Positions 40,874 to 51,300 of a stretch of DNA of 64,000 nt are shown one piece after another (position 1 is the stretch's first letter; each line of letters begins with the position of its first letter). The translations under genes and the position numbers were made by a program. Source of the stretch: Rhizobium sp. SEMIA4064 (lineage in GTDB: Bacteria > Pseudomonadota > Alphaproteobacteria > Rhizobiales > Rhizobiaceae); contig NZ_PYJN01000019.1 of assembly GCF_003025035.1 (NCBI RefSeq), forward strand, positions 372,001 to 436,000, in the 5' to 3' direction. Below the pieces are notes generated by a model that did no database searches, was not told where the DNA came from, and was given only the letters and a program-made list of their open reading frames with translations.

Positions 40874-41794
40874 CTATTCCGCCGCCAAAGCGGGATCGCC
40901 GGCATAGGATTCCACATGCTCGGCCATACGCTTCATGAACAGGGTGATGGCGGCGGCGACAGCACCGAAATCCGACCGCTTCTCCAGCGTCGTTTCATCA
41001 ACATAGAGCGAGCGGTTGACCTCAATCTGCAGGGCATGAAGCCCGCGGGAGGGGCGGCCGTAGTGCTCGGTGATGAAGCCGCCCGCATAGGGTTTATTGC
41101 GCACGGCGTTGAAGCCGAGTTCGTCGAGGATCTGCATGGCGGCGCGCGACAGGTCCGCCGAAGCGCTGGTCCCGTAGCGGTCGCCAAGGATGAAATCGGG
41201 TCGCATGTTGCTGCCGGCGATTCGGATATTGCCCGGCATGGAATGGCAGTCGACGAGGACGCCGAAGCCGAATTTGACATGGGTGCGGGCAATCAGCCGG
41301 CGCAGGGTCGCATGATAGGGCTTGTAGATCGTTTCGATACGATTGAGCGCATCCTCGACCGGCACGCGGCGGGCATAGATTTCCATGTTTTCGGCGACGA
41401 TGCGCGGAATGGTGCCTAAGCCGCCGGCGACTCGCAGCGAATTGATATTGGCATAGGGCGGCAGCACGCCGTCGAACATGCGCGGATCGAGCTCATAGGG
41501 CTCACGGTTAACGTCGATATAGGCGCGCGGAAAATTGGCGAGCAGCAGCGGTGCACCGAGAACGCTTGCCGCTGAAAACAGTTCATCGACGTAATGATCT
41601 TCCGAGCGACGAATGGCGATGCCCTGCAGGCGGGACTGAGCGATGAAATCCGGTGGATAGATGCGACCGCTGTGAGGCGAGCTGTAGACAAAGGGAATTG
41701 TCTGAGAGACGGGCTCCGATACCTCGAAAATCTCGAAATTACGCATTTCTGCGGACATCAACGTCTTTACCATGTCAACAACTTGTCGCAGCAT
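40874..41794 (-). CDS. N-formylglutamate amidohydrolase family protein
   Basis: Zinc hydrolase of up to 306 residues. Family motifs visible are YSSPHSGRIYP, ANFPRAYIDVNREPYELDP, VDCHSMPG and FITEHYGRP. It should release formate from N-formyl-glutamate or related N-formyl amino acids, as in the histidine degradation pathway, but no hut genes are adjacent. The true start may be the internal ATG at 41773 or later (MRNFEIFEVSEP), since the first 20 residues are weakly supported. Confidence 0.86.
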   Translation of the reverse strand: MLRQVVDMVKTLMSAEMRNFEIFEVSEPVSQTIPFVYSSPHSGRIYPPDFIAQSRLQGIAIRRSEDHYVDELFSAASVLGAPLLLANFPRAYIDVNREPYELDPRMFDGVLPPYANINSLRVAGGLGTIPRIVAENMEIYARRVPVEDALNRIETIYKPYHATLRRLIARTHVKFGFGVLVDCHSMPGNIRIAGSNMRPDFILGDRYGTSASADLSRAAMQILDELGFNAVRNKPYAGGFITEHYGRPSRGLHALQIEVNRSLYVDETTLEKRSDFGAVAAAITLFMKRMAEHVESYAGDPALAAE

Positions 41795-42040
41795 CCATGT
41801 TGCCAGTTGCTCGCCCGCAAGTCCATACTAACTTAAGCAAAATGGCCTTATACAAAGGGCCGCGACCGAAATGTCCGAAAGCACGATCCCGAGACATGCG
41901 AAGCGGCCTCGGGTGCGTTTGTGCTGCAACGGACGAACAGAACGGCTTTGTCCTGACCGATCATTCACCGCTTGTTTACGGCCAACGACTAAGTTGGACG
42001 CTGGACAAGTCCAACACGACAAAAGTTGATTAGCGAACAG

Positions 42041-42406
42041 ATGATGACCCAGAAGATACTCCTTGCCGAAGATGACAACGACATGCGTCGCTTCCTTGTG
42101 AAGGCGCTGGAAAAGGCCGGCTACAAGGTCTTGTCCTTTGACAATGGAGCAAGCGCCTATGACCGGCTGCGCGAGGAGCCCTTTTCGCTGCTGCTGACCG
42201 ACATCGTCATGCCTGAGATGGACGGCATCGAATTGGCGCGCCGCGCCACCGAGCTCGATCCCGACCTGAAGGTGATGTTCATCACCGGCTTCGCCGCCGT
42301 GGCGCTGAACCCTGATTCGAAGGCACCGAAGGATGCCAAGGTGCTTTCCAAGCCTTTCCACCTGCGCGAGCTGGTCGACGAAGTGAACAAACTCCTTGCC
42401 GCCTAA
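42041..42406 (+). CDS. cpdR: CpdR, single-domain response regulator
   Basis: Receiver-only protein of 120-121 residues with acidic pair D10-D11, phosphoacceptor Asp53 (LLLTDIVMPEMDG) and Lys in LSKPFHL. In Caulobacter and Sinorhizobium, unphosphorylated CpdR directs ClpXP to cell-cycle substrates such as CtrA, under control of the CckA-ChpT relay. The C-terminus (VDEVNKLLAA) matches rhizobial CpdR. The start is at 42041 or the adjacent ATG 42044. The adjacent upstream region (41795-42040) holds no other gene. Confidence 0.93.
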   Translation: MMTQKILLAEDDNDMRRFLVKALEKAGYKVLSFDNGASAYDRLREEPFSLLLTDIVMPEMDGIELARRATELDPDLKVMFITGFAAVALNPDSKAPKDAKVLSKPFHLRELVDEVNKLLAA

Positions 42407-42490
42407 GGCTTCTGGCGGCAACGTCACAAAACCGAAAAAAAGCCTATTGACGGCCACCAAGGTTTTGTGATCTATGCGCCGCCATCGGAT

Positions 42491-42565
<75 letters not shown>

Positions 42566-42576
42566 TCCAGTTTTGA

Positions 42577-42609
42577 AAAAGGCCTTTCGAGAAATCGAGA
42601 GGCCTTTTC
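42577..42609 (+). terminator. Terminator after tRNA-Val
   Basis: AAAAGGCCT with TTCGA pairs with TCGA and GAGGCCTTTT around a GAAA loop, ending in a T-run. It starts 12 bp after the tRNA. Confidence 0.85.
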
Positions 42610-43121
42610 TCATAATTCCCCTAGGCTCAGAAAACCTTCCCCCTATCCGACCTACAAACCAAGTTTTCGTGACCCGTGCGGCTTCCAGCGTTCCGTCTGG
42701 GAATTAAGAAAATGACTAAGAAATCTAGCCTTTTGTTCAGCGCCTTGTGCATGAGATCACAGGCGCCTGTTTGTCGAGCGAACGAAAAAGCCCCTATCCG
42801 GTTAGGGATAGGGGACAGTTACCATGAAGTGCTCGGTTTCAATCGTCGGAGGACGTCCGACCTGTTTGAATTAGAACATGATAGTGTCTTGAATGATATA
42901 CGCCCTTCGGCTTGGCCAATACGGCCTGTTTGGCGATGATCCCTACTTCCTTATCGCTCTTTTCGGGAATTTCTCGTGTCATTCACCGTTTTGAAGATCG
43001 GCGGTGATCTGCGACTCTGCCGTTTATGACGGAACATCTCAAAGGCTTAAATTCACCTCAACTTGCTCGCCGAACCCACTCAGCTTGACTATGAGACGGT
43101 TGAAGACATTCCAAACGAGAA
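42610..43121. other. Poorly coding stretch after tRNA-Val with a minus-oriented terminator
   Basis: No convincing gene is seen over about 510 bp. A perfect stem, CCCCTATCC (42791-42799) with GGATAGGGG (42805-42813), is followed on the minus strand by CTTTTTCG, so a minus-strand transcript is implied. Upstream of it on that strand is only a 47-residue ORF (42839-42982, starting MTREIPEKSDKEVG) without a clear ribosome site. A small RNA is an equal possibility. The plus-strand 87-residue frame here looks random. Confidence 0.35.
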
Positions 43122-43152
43122 AAGCGCCCTTCCCGGCTGGGAAAAGGCGCTT
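43122..43152 (-). terminator. Terminator of the small exported-protein gene
   Basis: AAGCGCC (43122-43128) with GGCGCTT (43146-43152) and an inner TTCCC/GGGAA pair form a stem followed on the minus strand by TTTTCTCG. It lies 25 bp after the minus-strand ORF ending at 43178. Confidence 0.75.
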
Positions 43153-43177
43153 CCTATGCAAAGATGCATGTGGGCGT

Positions 43178-43486
43178 TCAGCGATCCAGGAAGTGCTGGA
43201 ATACCGCCGTCGTCGGATAAGCGTGGACGCCGCGGTCTACGAAGCTGTGCCGATACAAACATGCTCTCAATGCCAGGATGTACATGCTGCTGTTCGGATC
43301 GGGTGATCCCCGAGACCAGGAATAGGCTTCCGGTTCGCAATACTGCAGAGCCCTATCGTATCTCGCTAGAAGCACCGGATCGCTATCGGCGCGGATACCT
43401 TGGTATGACTGGTAGTTCGAGGGCGCTTCGCCTGCGGAGACGCAAGCGAAGCTTAAGATGGCCCCTAACGCTAACATCATTCTCAT
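43178..43486 (-). CDS. Small exported protein, unknown function
   Basis: Unrecognised protein of 102 residues. The N-terminus (MRMMLALGAILSFACVSAGE) is a signal peptide or imperfect lipoprotein signal. The mature part has two further Cys residues (LQYCEPE, LRACLYR) and is Tyr/Ser-rich. The start at 43486 is supported by AGAGG 8 bases upstream; the longer frame from 43660 is not needed. A terminator follows directly. It has the look of a lineage-specific accessory protein next to the tRNA. Confidence 0.6.
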   Translation of the reverse strand: MRMMLALGAILSFACVSAGEAPSNYQSYQGIRADSDPVLLARYDRALQYCEPEAYSWSRGSPDPNSSMYILALRACLYRHSFVDRGVHAYPTTAVFQHFLDR

Positions 43487-43702
43487 TTGTTTTGACCTCT
43501 CGCTCATGGCGTATCGAATTCTCGATCGCACGGGTTGAGAATAATGGTCTTTTCTTCGATATCCAATCACATGCTGATGTTCAGCGCTCGAATGCATCGC
43601 CGGCGGGCGAGATGAGCAAAACTTCGCCACAAGTCGCTTGACTTCCGATCGCTCTGTCACACTACTGTCATGCTAAAGCATTGATCGTACGGGAGGACGA
43701 GA

Positions 43703-43933
43703 ATGGCCGTCGTGAAGAAGCAGTTCTACAAAAACCATAAGCCCAACGGCGACGAATATATGTTTCACCTCGCCCGAGACACCGACAGCGGCGAGGTCTT
43801 CGTCATTCGCCAATCCGATTATCTCGTCGATGGCGGCAGCGAAAAGAAGATGACGCTCTACGAATTCCTGGCCGGCGGCGGCAATCGGCAGAACGCTCTG
43901 CTGCAACTGATCGGCACCCTCGTACCGGAGTGA
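43703..43933 (+). CDS. Small conserved-looking protein, unknown function
   Basis: Protein of 76 residues without membrane segments or signal peptide. It begins MAVVKKQFYKNHKPNGDEYM and continues with a strand-rich core (FHLARDTDSGEVFVIRQSDY) and a C-terminal helix (YEFLAGGG...LLQLIGTLV). GGGAGGA precedes the ATG at ideal spacing. I do not recognise the family; the gene is likely real from its start signal and composition. Confidence 0.65.
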   Translation: MAVVKKQFYKNHKPNGDEYMFHLARDTDSGEVFVIRQSDYLVDGGSEKKMTLYEFLAGGGNRQNALLQLIGTLVPE

Positions 43934-44025
43934 CGGGCGCCGCCCACACCGGCGCGTCAGCAGTCGGGGATTGACTGCCACATTTCCATCGGCAAACCTG
44001 TGGAGGCTTTAAAAGGACTCCATTC

Positions 44026-44496
44026 ATGCGATTCGCAGGCCTTGCTATTGGATTGACAGTGATGACCGCTACGACGGCTGCCGCCGCACAGAATTTTCCG
44101 GCGCCCGGCGCGGTAGTGGTTAGCGGAACATGTTCCAAGCTCGTCGTCGGCAAGCTCGATGCCTCGAAAGGCTGCAAGGGTGAGATCGCCAGCGTGACGG
44201 GACCGGACGGCTCGGTAACCTTCATCTTTTCATCGGGCGGCAAGATGCTTGGCTTCCAGGGCGATGGCCGTGGAATCAAGCCCGGCGAGAAAAAGGGCAC
44301 CGCGCAATTGCCGATCGAGGTCATATCCACCGGTGCAGGCAACAAGATGACCGGCCAGGTCGGCGCCAAGGGCACCTGCACCTTCGCCAATCCTTATGCC
44401 GGCAAACCTGTCGCGATCGAATGCTCGGCGAAATCGACGGAGCTAAGCTTTACCGCCAGCTTCCTGTCGAATGGCAAACCGCCACGCGGCAAATAG
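44026..44496 (+). CDS. Exported protein, unknown function
   Basis: Protein of 156 residues with a signal peptide (cleavage near AAAAQN, about residue 22). The mature part is a small Gly/Lys/Thr-rich, strand-predicted domain. Four Cys residues could form two disulfides (GTCSKLV, SKGCKGE, GTCTFAN, IECSAKS). It looks periplasmic. I recognise no family. It lies 92 bp after the 76-residue gene. Confidence 0.65.
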   Translation: MRFAGLAIGLTVMTATTAAAAQNFPAPGAVVVSGTCSKLVVGKLDASKGCKGEIASVTGPDGSVTFIFSSGGKMLGFQGDGRGIKPGEKKGTAQLPIEVISTGAGNKMTGQVGAKGTCTFANPYAGKPVAIECSAKSTELSFTASFLSNGKPPRGK

Positions 44497-44559
44497 GCAA
44501 AGCTTCGCCCGCTCCGGGCCTCTGACCCGGAACCTCGGAAAACCTTCGGCTTCCAACTT

Positions 44560-44805
44560 TTATTTTGAGCGGCCTTTATTTTTCCCGCCGTGATTGGCAT
44601 CGCCTGGTGCCTCTCGCGACAGGTCCGCGCCGCTGACATGGGCCGGCACATGAACATCTTCATGGGTCGCAGGCTGCAGCGTCAGGTCGACATTGTGCGG
44701 CGGCAATACCTGCACCTGACGCACGACATTCGGGCGTGCCCGCTTCTGCCGAGCCATGTCCGGCTTCTGTTCTTTCGGTCTATGATGGATGGGATGGGGG
44801 CTCAT
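44560..44805 (-). CDS. Small basic His/Pro-rich protein, unknown function
   Basis: Protein of 81 residues, begins MSPHPIHHRPKEQKPDMARQ, rich in Pro, His, Arg and Lys and without membrane segments. AAGGAGG lies 8 bases before ATG 44805, which decides this start over the longer frame from 44901. The tail is polar and basic (HGGKNKGRSK). I recognise no family. The strong ribosome site is the main evidence. Confidence 0.55.
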   Translation of the reverse strand: MSPHPIHHRPKEQKPDMARQKRARPNVVRQVQVLPPHNVDLTLQPATHEDVHVPAHVSGADLSREAPGDANHGGKNKGRSK

Positions 44806-45231
44806 GAGAGGTCCTCCTTGTCCGCTGCTCTCTATCCGACAATCAAACCCGCTCTGGGATCTGCCTTGCAACGGACATCGCCCTGCCCGCCTGAAGGCCA
44901 AACGCGCCTCTTTCCCGTTTGGTTCCGGAAATTTCTATCCTGGTGATGAGGGCAGCATCGAACCGTCGCGGCTCTTGACGGGCGCCACAATTTCACTAAC
45001 TAATGGTGGCATCTCCGCGCCTTCTGACATCGGCTGCGGATTGAACTTTGGTGCCGGGCCCCTCTGGCGAGAGTTTTAACGGCGCTCTCGCGATGTCGGT
45101 ACCGCCTGCAGATGAGCCGGCGGATTTCTTTTCATGAATACCCTGACCATGCCTCGCACGCATGCCGTCTCTGGCATGCGACTATGCCTCGCGTCCGGAT
45201 ACATTTTTTCCGCTTTTGAGGAGGTGCGCCC
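44806..45231. other. Divergent intergenic region upstream of the DUF475 gene
   Basis: These 426 bp hold no ORF I can support. Several short palindromes are present near 45150-45190 (GCATGC...GGCATGCG). GAGGAGGT sits just before the DUF475 start. I looked for a manganese-type riboswitch because related membrane proteins carry one and saw no match to its conserved core. Confidence 0.4.
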
Positions 45232-46329
45232 ATGACGTCCTCTTCCTCCAAATCCATGCTCGGCTATTTCGGCTGGGCCTTCATCGTCACCATCGCAGGT
45301 CTCATCCTGGGCGGAGTGCTCGGCTGGAACATGACCGGCACTTTCGGCGGCTTGGCAACGGCCTTTTTCATCTGCCTGGTGCTGGCCGTGCTGGAAATAT
45401 CGCTTTCGTTCGACAACGCCATCGTCAATGCCAACAAGCTGAAAGAGATGACGCCAGTCTGGCAGCATCGCTTTTTGACCTGGGGCATCGTCATCGCCGT
45501 CTTCGGCATGCGCATCGTCTTTCCGCTGGCGATCGTCGCGATTGCCGCCCACATCAATCCCTGGGAAGCGCTGAAGCTCGCAGCGGCCGAACCGGAGCAG
45601 TATGCCGCGATCATGCATGACGCACATCTGCCCATTGCCGCTTTCGGCGGGACCTTCCTGATGATGGTCGGCCTCACCTATTTCTTCAATCACGAGAAGG
45701 ATGTGCACTGGATCGCCTTTATCGAAAAGGCGATGGCGCATTTCGCCACCGTCAAGGGCATCGAGATCGCCTTCGTGCTGATCCTCGTTCTGATCTTCAC
45801 CTCCCTGCTCGATGGCGACGATGCGACCACATTCCTTTATGCCTCCGTCTATGGTCTGCTCACCTTCCTTCTGGTGGAGGTCCTCAGCGGCTTTCTGGAT
45901 GCCTCGCAAAAATCGATGAGCGCTGCCGCGAGAGGCGGCCTCGGAGCCTTTCTCTATCTGGAAATCCTCGATGCGAGCTTCTCCTTCGACGGTGTCATCG
46001 GCGCTTTCGCACTCACCCAGAACCTCTTCATCATCGCCATCGGGCTCGGCATCGGCGCCATGTATGTGCGCTCGATGACGATCATGCTGGTGGAAAAAGG
46101 CACCCTCGCCCACTATCGCTACCTGGAACACGGCGCCTTCTACGCCATCCTGATTCTTTCGGGGATCATGTATGTCCAAACGCTCATACATATTCCGGAA
46201 GTTATCACCGGTCTCGGCGGCGCGGCTTTGATCGGTATCTCGCTCTGGTCTTCGATCCGTTACAACAAGCGCAACGGTGCCGAGCATGGCCCGGCCGATG
46301 AGGAGCCCCGCGATAGAGCCGAAGCCTGA
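45232..46329 (+). CDS. DUF475 (TerC-superfamily-like) membrane protein
   Basis: Integral membrane protein of 365 residues with about nine hydrophobic segments. Two internal repeats of an acidic membrane motif are visible: LEISLSFDNAIVNANKL and LEILDASFSFDGVIGAF. They are characteristic of TerC/DUF475 proteins and probably bind metal ions. Members are implicated in metal-ion efflux or tellurite resistance; the substrate here is unknown. GAGGAGGT 8 bases upstream fixes the start. The C-terminus is a polar tail rich in Glu and Arg. Confidence 0.88.
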   Translation: MTSSSSKSMLGYFGWAFIVTIAGLILGGVLGWNMTGTFGGLATAFFICLVLAVLEISLSFDNAIVNANKLKEMTPVWQHRFLTWGIVIAVFGMRIVFPLAIVAIAAHINPWEALKLAAAEPEQYAAIMHDAHLPIAAFGGTFLMMVGLTYFFNHEKDVHWIAFIEKAMAHFATVKGIEIAFVLILVLIFTSLLDGDDATTFLYASVYGLLTFLLVEVLSGFLDASQKSMSAAARGGLGAFLYLEILDASFSFDGVIGAFALTQNLFIIAIGLGIGAMYVRSMTIMLVEKGTLAHYRYLEHGAFYAILILSGIMYVQTLIHIPEVITGLGGAALIGISLWSSIRYNKRNGAEHGPADEEPRDRAEA

Positions 46330-46371
46330 TCAATGATCCAAAGCAGGTCGCGCAAAGCTGTGCAGCGATCT

Positions 46372-46453
46372 GCGACAACGACAGCGAAAACCAAGGATCT
46401 AAAGCGTAAGGAGCGAATCCCAGAGATCGACATGCGCTTTAGGTCGTTGCCGC
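46372..46453. repeat. Imperfect inverted repeat in the region upstream of manC
   Basis: GATCTAAAGCG (46396-46406) is mirrored by CGCTTTAGGTC (46435-46445) with one mismatch, and GCGACAACGA (46372-46381) by TCGTTGCCGC (46444-46453) with one mismatch. It resembles short repetitive intergenic motifs I associate with Rhizobium genomes. The rest of 46330-46697 holds only the manC leader with a GAGAGGCAG ribosome site. Confidence 0.5.
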
Positions 46454-46697
46454 TACGTCTTTCGGTGGAAAATTCCCACAACACGGATTTGGTCCCTCAA
46501 CCGAAGCATGACTGTGTCTATTAGAATTTCCCAACTAAGATCAGCGAATGTTCGCAATCGACGGCAATTCGCACTGGTGTTTTCCTGAAAAATATCGCAA
46601 TGGCGAAGTTCAGTTGTTTAGGGGACGAACGTGGCGATCGCATATGTTGCAGATGCCCGCGAGCGGTCCCGAGTGAGTATCTAGGAGAGAGGCAGAT

Positions 46698-48125
46698 ATG
46701 GCAGCCAAAATCGTCCCAGTGATCATGGCCGGAGGCAAGGGAACACGGTTGTGGCCGCTGTCGCGCGCTTCTGCACCGAAGCAGTTCATCCAATTCATCG
46801 GCGACAAGACGCTCTTTCAGAACACGCTGGAGCGCGTGGCTGATCCTGAGCTTTACGAAGCGCCGATCGTCCTCACCAATGAAGAATTCCGCTTTCTCGT
46901 CGCCGAACAGGCCCGCGAGCTGGATTTGAAGCTTGCAGCCGTGCTGCTCGAGCCGGTCGCCCGCAATACCGCCGCCGCCGTTGCCGCCGCCGCTGCGCTC
47001 GTCACGGAGCTTTTCGGCAAGGACGCAATCATGCACGTCCTCGGCTCCGACTATGAGATCGACGCCAACAAGACCTATTATGATTGCGTGCGCGTGGCGC
47101 GCGATACCACCCTACAGGGCAAGCTTGTCACCTTCGGCATCACGCCGACCGAACCAGCGACTGGCTACGGCTATATCGAAAGCGGCAAGGCGCTTTCGAC
47201 CGGCGCCCATGCCGTCAAGCGCTTCGTTGAGAAGCCTGTCTTGGAGAAGGCCCAGGAGATGGTTGCAAGCGGCAGCTTCTACTGGAACTCGGGCATGTTC
47301 ATGTTCTCCGCCGCCCAGCTTCTGGACGAAATGAAGGAATATGCGCCCGACGTCGAAAAGGCGGCCGGCAAGGCCGTTTCTAAGGCAACCCGCGACCTCG
47401 ACTTTACGCGCCTGGATAGTGACACCTTCTCCAAGAGCCCCGACATCTCCATCGACTACGCCCTGATGGAAAAGACCGCCAATGCGGCCGTCGTTCCCTC
47501 CCCCTTTACCTGGTCCGACCTCGGTAGCTGGGATGCAGTTTGGAAAGTCGGCAAGCGCGATGAAAGCGGCAACGTCTCGGCCGGCGCCACGACTCTGGTC
47601 AACACCAAGAATTCGCTTGTGATGACCCACGGCCTCCATGTTGCCGTCCAAGGGCTTGAGGATGTCGCCGTCATCGCCAGCGAAGACGCCGTCTATGTCG
47701 GCCATCTCAAGGACAGCCAGGAAGTCGGCAAGCTGGTCAAGCTGCTCGCCAGCCAGAAGACGACGGCCAAGCTCACCGAGACCCATCCGACGTCCTATCG
47801 CCCTTGGGGCGGCTACACCTCGGTTCTGAACGGCGAGCGTTTCCAGGTGAAGCGCATCTTCGTTCTGCCCGGCAAGAAGCTGTCGCTGCAGAAGCACCAT
47901 CACCGTTCGGAACATTGGATCGTCGTCAAGGGCACGGCAGAGGTGACGGTAGGCGAACACGTACAGATGCTGCGTGAAAACGAGTCGGTCTATATCCCCC
48001 TCGGCGAAGTGCACCGTCTTTCCAACCCCGGCAAGATCCTGCTGGAGCTGATCGAAGTGCAGACGGGCTCCTATCTCGGCGAAGACGACATCATTCGCCT
48101 GGTCGATGAATTCGGCAGAAGCTGA
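46698..48125 (+). CDS. manC: Mannose-1-phosphate guanylyltransferase / mannose-6-phosphate isomerase
   Basis: Bifunctional protein of 475 residues. The N-terminal nucleotidyltransferase domain (about 1-280) starts IVPVIMAGGKGTRLWPLS. The C-terminal type II mannose-6-phosphate isomerase cupin (about 340-470) has FVLPGKKLSLQKHHHRSEHW with metal-binding His residues. It supplies GDP-mannose for LPS, exopolysaccharide or fucosylated molecules. No other GDP-mannose genes are adjacent. A terminator follows, so it is probably monocistronic. Confidence 0.94.
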   Translation: MAAKIVPVIMAGGKGTRLWPLSRASAPKQFIQFIGDKTLFQNTLERVADPELYEAPIVLTNEEFRFLVAEQARELDLKLAAVLLEPVARNTAAAVAAAAALVTELFGKDAIMHVLGSDYEIDANKTYYDCVRVARDTTLQGKLVTFGITPTEPATGYGYIESGKALSTGAHAVKRFVEKPVLEKAQEMVASGSFYWNSGMFMFSAAQLLDEMKEYAPDVEKAAGKAVSKATRDLDFTRLDSDTFSKSPDISIDYALMEKTANAAVVPSPFTWSDLGSWDAVWKVGKRDESGNVSAGATTLVNTKNSLVMTHGLHVAVQGLEDVAVIASEDAVYVGHLKDSQEVGKLVKLLASQKTTAKLTETHPTSYRPWGGYTSVLNGERFQVKRIFVLPGKKLSLQKHHHRSEHWIVVKGTAEVTVGEHVQMLRENESVYIPLGEVHRLSNPGKILLELIEVQTGSYLGEDDIIRLVDEFGRS

Positions 48126-48147
48126 GATCTTCGACAGTATCGATTTC

Positions 48148-48178
48148 AAAGCGGTGGGTGAAAGCCCGCCGCTTTTAT
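48148..48178 (+). terminator. Terminator after manC
   Basis: AAAGCGG with GGG pairs with CCC and CCGCTTT around a short loop, followed by TATTTT. It lies about 22 bp after the manC stop. Confidence 0.8.
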
Positions 48179-48302
48179 TTTGCACCCTATGAATGGGCCT
48201 GATTGAGCGCCGAGACGCCTTGCATTCTTCCGCTGCATTGCACACACTGCCGGCGGGAACAGCAAATGCCGCACAACGATGCGAGCTAGGCAAAGAGAAA
48301 AT

Positions 48303-51300
48303 ATGGCGATCAAGGCAAGCATTTATCATCTCACCCATTATAAATACGACAATCCGGTCCGCCTCGGCCCTCAAATCATTCGCCTGAAACCTGCTTCACA
48401 TTCCAAGACACGCGTCCTCAGCCATTCGCTGAAGGTGACGCCATCCAATCATTTCGTGAATCTACAACAGGATCCCTACGGCAACTATCTCGCCCGCTTC
48501 GTCTTTCCCGACCCGGTGACCGAGTTGAAGATCGAGGTCGATCTCGTTGCCGACATGACCGTCTACAATCCCTTCGACTTCTTCGTCGAAGAGGAGGCCA
48601 CCAAGTGGCCCTTCGATTATCCCGAGACCATTCGCGACGATCTGTCGATCTATATGGAGCCGGAGGAGCCAGGGCCACGACTTGCGGCTTTCCTTTCAAC
48701 CCTCGACCGCTCGGAGCAGCGCACCGTCGACATGGTCGTCGGCCTCAATGCACGACTGCAGCACGAGATCGGCTATGTCATTCGCCTGGAAACCGGTGTT
48801 CAAACGCCGGAAGAGACGCTGGAAAAGGCAAAGGGGTCCTGTCGCGACACGAGCTGGCTGCTCGTCCAGGTTCTCCGCCATCTCGGCCTCGCCGCCCGCT
48901 TCGTCTCCGGCTACCTTATCCAGCTCACACCGGACCTGAAGGCGCTGGACGGCCCCTCGGGCACGGACTACGACTTTACCGACCTGCATGCCTGGGCCGA
49001 GGTTTATCTTCCCGGTGCAGGCTGGGTTGGCCTTGATCCTACATCGGGTCTATTGACCGGCGAGAGCCATATTCCGCTCGCCGCCACACCACATTACCGT
49101 AATGCTGCGCCGATCTCCGGCGGCTATTTCGGCGAGGCCGAGACCGAATTCGATTTCGACATGAAGGTCACCCGCGTCGCCGAGCATCCGCGCATCACCA
49201 AGCCCTTCTCCGACGAAAGCTGGGATGCGCTGAACTCGCTTGGGGAAAAGGTGGATACCATCCTCAAGCAAGACGACGTGCGCCTGACCATGGGCGGAGA
49301 GCCGACGTTCGTTTCGATCGACGACTTCGAGTCCGACGAATGGAATACCGCCGCAGTCGGCCCGACTAAGCGCGAAAAGGCCGATACGCTGATCCGCCGC
49401 CTGCGCGAGCGCTTCGCGCCGAACGGCTTCCTGCATTATGGCCAGGGCAAATGGTATCCCGGCGAAAGCCTGCCGCGCTGGACCTTCTCCCTCTATTGGC
49501 GGCGCGACGGCCTGCCGATCTGGTCGAACCCAGACCTGATTGCCAATGAAGGTCGCAACTACAGCGTCAACGAGGATGATGCCGGCCGCCTGCTGACGGC
49601 TATTGCCGGCGAACTCGACATCGAACCGGACTATGTGGCGCCCGCCTTCGAAGATCCGGCCGAATGGTTGGTCAAGGAAGCGAACCTGCCTGACAATGTC
49701 GATCCGTCCAACTCGAAACTGAAGGACCCGGAGGAACGCTCGCGCATGGCCCGCGTCTTCGAGCGCGGACTGACGCGGCCGACGGGCTATATTCTCCCCA
49801 TCCAGGCCTGGAATGCGCGCGCCAGCGGCCGCCGCTGGGTCAGCGAGAAGTGGCACACGCGCCGCGGCCGCATTTTCCTCATGCCCGGCGACAGCCCGGT
49901 CGGCTATCGCCTGCCACTGAACTCGCTCGGCTGGATACCGGCATCGCAATACCCGTACATTAACCCGATGGACCCAACGATCCCGCGCGAGGCGCTGCCG
50001 GATTACGGTGCGGACAAGGGTCGGCCATTGCAGACCGCTCACTTCCAGCCCTTCGCTGGCCAGCAGCCGATCATGCCGCAATCCATCGATGAGATAGGCG
50101 GCTATGTGCGCACTGCCATCAGCGTCGAGCCGCGCGACGGGCGCCTCTGCATCTTCATGCCGCCGACGGTCAGCGTCGAGGAATACCTCGACCTCGTCGC
50201 CTCCGCCGAGCGCGCCGCCGCAGCCCTGAACCTGCCTGTTCATATCGAAGGCTATGCGCCGCCGCAGGACGAGCGCATCAATGTCATCCGCGTCGCTCCC
50301 GACCCCGGCGTCATTGAGGTGAACATCCATCCGGCATCGAGCTGGAAGGAAACCGTCGATATCACCACGGCGATCTATGAGGAGGCGCGGGCCAGCCGGC
50401 TCGGCACCGACAAGTTCATGATCGACGGCCGCCACACCGGCACCGGCGGCGGCAACCACGTTGTCGTCGGCGGCCGCAACACCATGGACAGCCCTTTCCT
50501 GCGCCGTCCCGATCTGTTGAAGAGCCTAGTACTGCACTGGCAGCGCCATCCCTCGCTATCCTATCTTTTCTCCGGTATGTTCATCGGGCCAACCAGCCAG
50601 GCGCCGCGCATTGACGAAGCCCGTCACGATAGCCTCTACGAGCTGGAAATTGCGCTGGCCCAGGTACCGGCACCCGGCCGCGGGCTGCAACCACTCCCAT
50701 GGCTGGTGGATCGCCTCTTCCGCAATCTCCTGACAGATGTCACCGGCAACACCCACCGCTCGGAAATCTGCATCGACAAACTGTTCTCGCCGGATGGACC
50801 GACGGGACGCCTCGGCCTCGTCGAATTCCGCGGCTTCGAAATGCCGCCGAACGCGCGCATGAGCCTCGCCCAGCAATTGCTGGTGCGCGCCCTCATCGCC
50901 CGCTTCTGGCGCAATCCGATCGACGGCCGGTTCGTGCGTTGGGGCACGACGCTGCACGACCGTTTCATGCTGCCGCATCATATCTGGCAGGATTTCCTCG
51001 ATGTGCTCGCGGATCTGCGGGAAAACGGCTTCGACCTTCGTCCCGAATGGTTCCAGGCGCAGCTCGAATTCCGCTTCCCCTTCTGCGGGGAGGTCGAATA
51101 CGAGGGCAGCAAGCTGGAACTGCGCCAGGCGCTGGAGCCCTGGCATGTCATGGGCGAAGAAGGCGCGATCGGCGGTACCGTCCGCTATGTCGATTCATCG
51201 GTGGAACGGCTGCAGGTACGGTTCGAAACCAACAATCCCTCGCGCTACACTGTCACCTGCAACGGCCGCGCCGTGCCGCTGACGCCGACGGGCATGTCGG

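Noticed and set aside
42676..42939. An 87-residue plus-strand ORF after the tRNA
   Set aside because: It has no clear ribosome site, an unstructured composition, and it runs through the minus-oriented terminator hairpin at 42791-42813.
44945..45231. Manganese (yybP-ykoY) riboswitch upstream of the DUF475 gene
   Set aside because: The gene family made this worth checking, but the conserved core sequence and paired stems of that riboswitch are not visible.
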